From Thraustochytrium sp. TN22 (lineage: Eukaryota; Sar; Bigyra; Thraustochytrida; Thraustochytriidae): DNA of 42,851 bases. A program made the translations under genes and the position numbers. Positions 39,901 to 42,851 of this stretch are shown here, one piece after another. The first letter of the stretch is position 1. Each line of letters begins with the position of its first letter. The DNA is taken from assembly GCA_013306675.1 (NCBI GenBank), contig JABLUY010000283.1:1-42851 (forward strand). Reading direction: 5' to 3'. The notes beneath the pieces were generated by a model. It did not search any database. It worked only from the letters and a program-made list of their open reading frames with translations, and was not told the DNA's origin.

Positions 39901-40411
39901 TCTGCGCGGCGCGGAGGGGCTTTGCTACGGCAGTGTGCGTGTCCTGTGCGAGCGGGATGTGGTCGGCATGCAGAAAGTCGAGCTCAGGTATGCAGACGCG
40001 CGTGGAGAGGCCAGGAACGCCCGGAACGCTCAGCTCGATGCAAGTAGCTCGCTCTGGCAGCGCGAGCAGCGGGATGTACAGGCGGGCGGGTTCGGACTCG
40101 GAGTCCAGAAACCTGAGTTCCCAAAAGGGCTCGGCGACTTGCGCGCCATCTTCGTGAACCACGAGGTCCGCAAGCGCGCTCGTTGGCGCCGCCGCACCTG
40201 GATGAACCACGCCGTGGAGCTCGAGGCGTAGCGCTTCGAGTTTGCACAGCACCTCGCAGGGCGCAGCAACGACGAGGACAACCGACTGCACGATGAGCCG
40301 CGGCGCCTCGGGGCCGCTGGCGCAGCAGGCAAGCTGCGCCGTGGCCACGAGGAGAAGGAGGAGAAGGACGAGGAGGACAACGGCCGGCGAAGCGACGCTG
40401 ACCACTGTCAT
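36974..40411 (-). CDS. Methyltransferase-like region fused to a GT4 glycosyltransferase
   Basis: This 1145-residue protein starts with a hydrophobic signal or anchor (about 9-26, [20 protein letters not shown]). Residues about 215-335 resemble the second half of a class I SAM-dependent methyltransferase: LAEHLWQHLDLVQGLRAAAL, LEPAQGYLRIAVPSS, SLVRLLRAAGFTETRTLEAY and SIIVDAAKP. The N-terminal SAM-binding glycine motif is not obvious, so activity is doubtful. Residues about 340-760 are not assigned. Residues 765-1140 are a GT-B, GT4-type glycosyltransferase: LHGGILRVWTQVLPLL, TVVLVHDMTPEALGWDL, VAVSQATADDLLEFF, PHWLLVGQRHGYKGGGVLFG and the EX7E motif in KEGFGLPVAEAMAAGCPVVL. It probably modifies glycans in the secretory pathway. 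The ATG at 40411 is chosen because it directly precedes the hydrophobic segment. It is followed upstream by another glycosyltransferase gene on the same strand. Confidence 0.82.
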   Translation of the reverse strand: MTVVSVASPAVVLLVLLLLLLVATAQLACCASGPEAPRLIVQSVVLVVAAPCEVLCKLEALRLELHGVVHPGAAAPTSALADLVVHEDGAQVAEPFWELRFLDSESEPARLYIPLLALPERATCIELSVPGVPGLSTRVCIPELDFLHADHIPLAQDTHTAVAKPLRAAQMAARRGEAVRVALGACETHVQAGWLAAPREALDVASEAAWTAALGLVQADALLAEHLWQHLDLVQGLRAAALAARHLEPAQGYLRIAVPSSLEPSRPEHLVRFSARSLVRLLRAAGFTETRTLEAYGLQLEPWAADAHEHPKRWGHIRASARSHPHGADSIIVDAAKPTPLQRTTPRADALRVLATVPGEAGALVELARLERSPSRLVVAVALATDACDRAYMLVAALALDPTCCGALLADLVVEEPCVRDLLRDSLAHALTLDPRPLRRTVSLATLAPPDAVTTALLRTQAAAASAARRGGNDSEDQVSIVLGQSSVVVTGPPAILESTDARLCVVAAARLGSARCHRLDSLPWRGELIAAKGAVGEAISAQLFSQHGTRAVAVGGTNTQPRGDEGAGRLCVFTVQVHGDEGVFFRRTARTLQAAAVSHGVDWEWHLVMAPSRGGRDFCDAAFGQFRAFYPDQVFVHRSRRVPEAWLDEREMASHALAGMQQRACTILRIDVGEHWSADALGRAATGLGMSPRGGLACGSFARAGVRAWRAAAPPSRGELVWLAFDPPRLAALEHNHWVAADDCAVLSEEGPVDENDEDIEVEEAASWPVVVMDGVVAQQSLHGGILRVWTQVLPLLVEELRARHVRLHLVLRGAPATRRPAAFAAVAADLARRGLVDVSFAPLWDISAPLEAEAAMADVCARVGARAMVSTLYTRCPGTPTVVLVHDMTPEALGWDLAQGEWVAKQRALQGAAALVAVSQATADDLLEFFHGVAPSPVVVPLAVDAVLFRPSSEMQAPQAPHWLLVGQRHGYKGGGVLFGSLAEMTARGLPSHVRLVGGPPPTAEECDAAAQAGATLEHLAHVESDEALAQLYAQARALLYLSLKEGFGLPVAEAMAAGCPVVLVRSNRASIEVASEDVAFVVDDPTSPHAVADVLQRLHEEPAAARASRLALGRARALSHWSSWQPAALGIAGALLAQVNPE

Positions 40412-41022
40412 GCTGCTGCGTCGAGACTCACATCGGACGGCGCGCGCGGCGCGGCTGCCACGGGGAGCTGGCGCCCGCACCGCCGGGCACGAGCGAGCGA
40501 GACTGCCAGCTCGAGCACGCTGCCGCTGGTGGCCCCTGTCGGCCAGGATGGCAAGCGGGCCTCGGAAAGATAGTTGGATGCTGGCTGCTGTGTAGGCGGG
40601 GGAAAAAGTTACCAGCAGCGCCCAGCAGCTGAGCGTGCCAGGCCAGTGCAGTGCAGGCGGGGGGAAAAGTTACCAGCAGCTGAGCGAACAGCCTGTGACA
40701 GTGAGGAAGATAACTGCTCAAGCCAGCCTGAGCGCAAGTTGGCGGAGAAACTAACGAAGAAAATTATTTTGAAAGCGACCTACTACGATTCAACTTGCTT
40801 CATTCATGTTGGGAACATCCTGACAGCGGAAATCTTACGAGTAGGTTCATGTGGAAGACTTCCGGGTGGCACAAAGTGCTGCTGCTGCTGCTGCCGCTGC
40901 CGCTGCCGCCGCCCGGGCCTGCTGCCTGTCATTTGGCCTTTTTGCTTGCATCATCCGAGTCATTTGACTCGATGAGTTTCGTGATCATCATCCTGAAATG
41001 GTCACAAAACACAAAAAGAAAA
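40412..41022. other. Intergenic region between two glycosyltransferase genes
   Basis: This 611-bp stretch is upstream of the GT4-fusion gene. It contains two direct copies of GCGGGGG-AAAAGTTACCAGCAGC (40596 and 40656 area) and TGACAGTGAG at 40696-40705. An AT-richer patch (40745-40850) and a (CTG)n tract at 40880-40910 follow. No gene is seen. Confidence 0.55.
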
Positions 41023-42849
41023 TCAGAATGATCGTGAGACGGCGCGCCGATTCGAACAGAGGCGCATGATTTCGCCCGGAGAGGGCACGTAGAATTGGCT
41101 GCCGAAGAAGACCATGTGTATGAGCAGGATGGACAGAACGACAAAGAGGAAAGGCGTGGACCCGCAATGATAGCCAATCCCAATGGCAGCCCCATCACGC
41201 ATGTACGAGCTGTAGTCCAGGGCGAGGTCGGGGTAGTTGTTGGCCTGATAGCGGCCACTCTCGAGGATCTCGTCGTCGTGGTAGACAAACCATTCGGAGG
41301 TGTCAACGGTGTGCGCGTAGGCTCCGAGCAGGGCTTCGCGATGTCCTTCGCCAGGTGCAGTGTACAACCTGGCAAGGCTGGGCTTGATGCGTCTTGGCAA
41401 AAAAGGTTGCAAGTGACGAGCGAGGTTGGGGGTCTGGGCAACTAAGTTGGGTCGCACGAGGTAGCAGGGCACATCGGCATTCTCGCAGAAGCTGTTGACG
41501 ATCTCGTGCGGCGGTGGAGCGGAGCGCATGGCGCGGATGCGCAGTGCAGACTGAATGAGCCGGTCTGCATCGGCGGGTGTCATCATGAGCCCGTCAATTC
41601 GATGGTCGCTTGGGAGCGGTGTGATGCCGGAGCCGAGCCAGAGACGGCCGAGAGTGGCTGGGCGACCGAGCATGAACAAGCTGAGCGCGACGACGAGCGA
41701 GATGAGGACAAGGCGCGCGACAGCGGCTCGGACGAGGCTGTGGGTCCTCAACGAGTGCGGGTCGCACCAGAAGCGGCGGCCGAAGACGACCAGACAGGCG
41801 GCGGAAGCGGCGAGCGAGAGGACGACGAGCTGGATGATGCGAAAGGCAGAGCTCTTGAAACCGGCGTTCAAGGTGGAGTGCGCGAGGCGCAGGAGCGTCC
41901 AAGGCTCGCGAGCCTCATGCAGGGCGTCCGCCATGGCGAGAAGGCGGTCGACGAAGCGGCGCGAGGCCACGACGTCGTCCTGGACGTAGACAATGAAGCC
42001 GGCTGACGGCACGGTGTCGAGACAGGCGCGCAGGCTCTCGGCAAAGTCGAGCACCTTCTTGCGCGATGGGTCGCACCCGGTCTGGACAGGATCGCAGCCT
42101 TGGTGGCGTAGCACGCGCAGGCCGGCGTCTTCGAGCGGCTTGAGCGACTCGCAGGCTCCATCGTGCGCGTCGTGGACCAGGAGGCTGGTGCGGGCGCTTG
42201 ACAGCCGCATGCTATAGATGAGCGAGGCTGCAGTCTCCACTGCCTTGCTCCACCGCGAGCCGGAGGCAGCCAAGACGATGCACATCTCGGGCTGTGCGAG
42301 GTCCTCTGCACTCGCCGCCGCAGCCGGCCTCGGGCGCTTCGCGGCTCCCTCTGCCCCGGCTCCTAATGGCGTGGAGGTTGATTTTCCGGTCCCTGCAAGT
42401 CTATCGGACAGGCGCGGGGTAGCCAGCTCGAGCAGCTCCGGATCCGTGTCTGGGTCCGCAGCATAGGCATTGAGCACGGTGTGCGCCCACTTCTCGACGC
42501 GCGCCTCCTCGGCGAGCACTTGGTCGAGGTCGGGCGCGAAATGCGGGCTCCCGCGCAAGCCGCGCGCTGCGAGCATCACGAGCACCGCGTAGACCGCCAA
42601 CGCGAACAACAGCCGCCTATTGCGCGCCACCACGGAGAGAAGCCACGTCGCGTACTGCTCCGCGCGTTCCGCCTCGGCCGTCAGCTTCTCGCGGCGCGCC
42701 TCGTCCTTGACCACGGCCTCCATGGCCGCGCGCGCGGCGCCGCGCACCGCGCCGCGCACGCGCGCCGCGCGCCCTGCGGCCCACGCCGCGGCCCTGGTCA
42801 GGCCGGCGCTGCCGTTCCTGCCACTGGCCGGCGCCGGCGCCGGCGGCAT
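41023..42849 (-). CDS. PGAP4-like GPI-glycan N-acetylgalactosamine transferase, possibly 5'-partial
   Basis: This 608-residue protein reaches the window edge. It has one N-terminal membrane span (about 78-97, RLLFALAVYAVLVMLAARG) and a GT-A-like segment: EMCIVLAASGSRWSKAVETA, SLIYSM and FIVYVQDDVVASRRFVDRLL, with QDD (near 289) as the likely metal-binding motif. Two adjacent spans (about 328-350 and 372-394) then interrupt the fold, followed by PCYLVRPNLVAQTPNLARHL, and a C-terminal span (about 563-586, FLFVVLSILLIHMVFFG). A glycosyltransferase fold split by a pair of membrane helices is the hallmark of PGAP4 (TMEM246), which adds GalNAc to the GPI core in the Golgi. The substrate is inferred from the family. 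The ATG at 42849 may be the start, an internal ATG at 42723 is possible, and upstream sequence is not visible. Confidence 0.72.
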   Translation of the reverse strand: MPPAPAPASGRNGSAGLTRAAAWAAGRAARVRGAVRGAARAAMEAVVKDEARREKLTAEAERAEQYATWLLSVVARNRRLLFALAVYAVLVMLAARGLRGSPHFAPDLDQVLAEEARVEKWAHTVLNAYAADPDTDPELLELATPRLSDRLAGTGKSTSTPLGAGAEGAAKRPRPAAAASAEDLAQPEMCIVLAASGSRWSKAVETAASLIYSMRLSSARTSLLVHDAHDGACESLKPLEDAGLRVLRHQGCDPVQTGCDPSRKKVLDFAESLRACLDTVPSAGFIVYVQDDVVASRRFVDRLLAMADALHEAREPWTLLRLAHSTLNAGFKSSAFRIIQLVVLSLAASAACLVVFGRRFWCDPHSLRTHSLVRAAVARLVLISLVVALSLFMLGRPATLGRLWLGSGITPLPSDHRIDGLMMTPADADRLIQSALRIRAMRSAPPPHEIVNSFCENADVPCYLVRPNLVAQTPNLARHLQPFLPRRIKPSLARLYTAPGEGHREALLGAYAHTVDTSEWFVYHDDEILESGRYQANNYPDLALDYSSYMRDGAAIGIGYHCGSTPFLFVVLSILLIHMVFFGSQFYVPSPGEIMRLCSNRRAVSRSF

Positions 42850-42851
42850 CC

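Overview
This is a GC-rich nuclear segment from a eukaryotic microbe. It carries fifteen supportable protein-coding genes. Thirteen read as single open frames. The 40S protein RPS23 has two GT-AG introns, and the release factor eRF1 has one. An animal or land plant is unlikely, because a ketol-acid reductoisomerase (branched-chain amino acid synthesis, fungal-like in sequence) sits near CFAP57, a protein of motile cilia, and a peroxisomal-type Lon. The glycine-rich, Tyr-ending tail of ribosomal protein P2, the scarce introns and the high GC fit a flagellated stramenopile. A labyrinthulomycete (thraustochytrid-like) is my best guess, but that is inference.

Layout, left to right. Positions 1-1130 hold no intact gene, only a faint possible retroelement relic. 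Then come a type II membrane fucosyltransferase-like protein (+), RPS23 (-) and RPLP2 (+) back to back, two decayed tandem copies of the 3' end of RPLP2, a nitronate monooxygenase/FabK-like flavoenzyme (-) and a neuferricin-type cytochrome b5 protein (+) back to back, a PH-filamin-polyQ-coiled-coil protein (-) and eRF1 (+) back to back, and CFAP57 (+). A 3.6 kb gene-free, repeat-rich stretch leads to a two-repeat Myb protein (+). A 1.8 kb intergenic stretch with a duplicated, possibly structured unit leads to a secreted Cys-rich protein (+). The right arm has ketol-acid reductoisomerase (-) and a coiled-coil protein (+) back to back, then three minus-strand genes: peroxisomal-type Lon, a large secretory-pathway protein joining a methyltransferase-like part to a GT4 glycosyltransferase, and a PGAP4-like GPI-glycan transferase reaching the right edge.

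There is no operon or defence cluster; these look like ordinary chromosomal genes. Functional themes are translation (RPS23, P2, eRF1), cilium/cytoskeleton (CFAP57, possibly the filamin-PH and coiled-coil proteins), protein glycosylation (three genes) and organelle metabolism (ketol-acid reductoisomerase, Lon). The more unusual signals are a repeat pair whose hairpin changes on both sides together, tandem 3'-end duplications of RPLP2, an unusual release-factor motif (TATNIKS), two uncommon domain fusions, and 5-bp-period repeats that fill introns and gene-free DNA. Fifteen of fifteen stop codons are TAA (9) or TGA (6).
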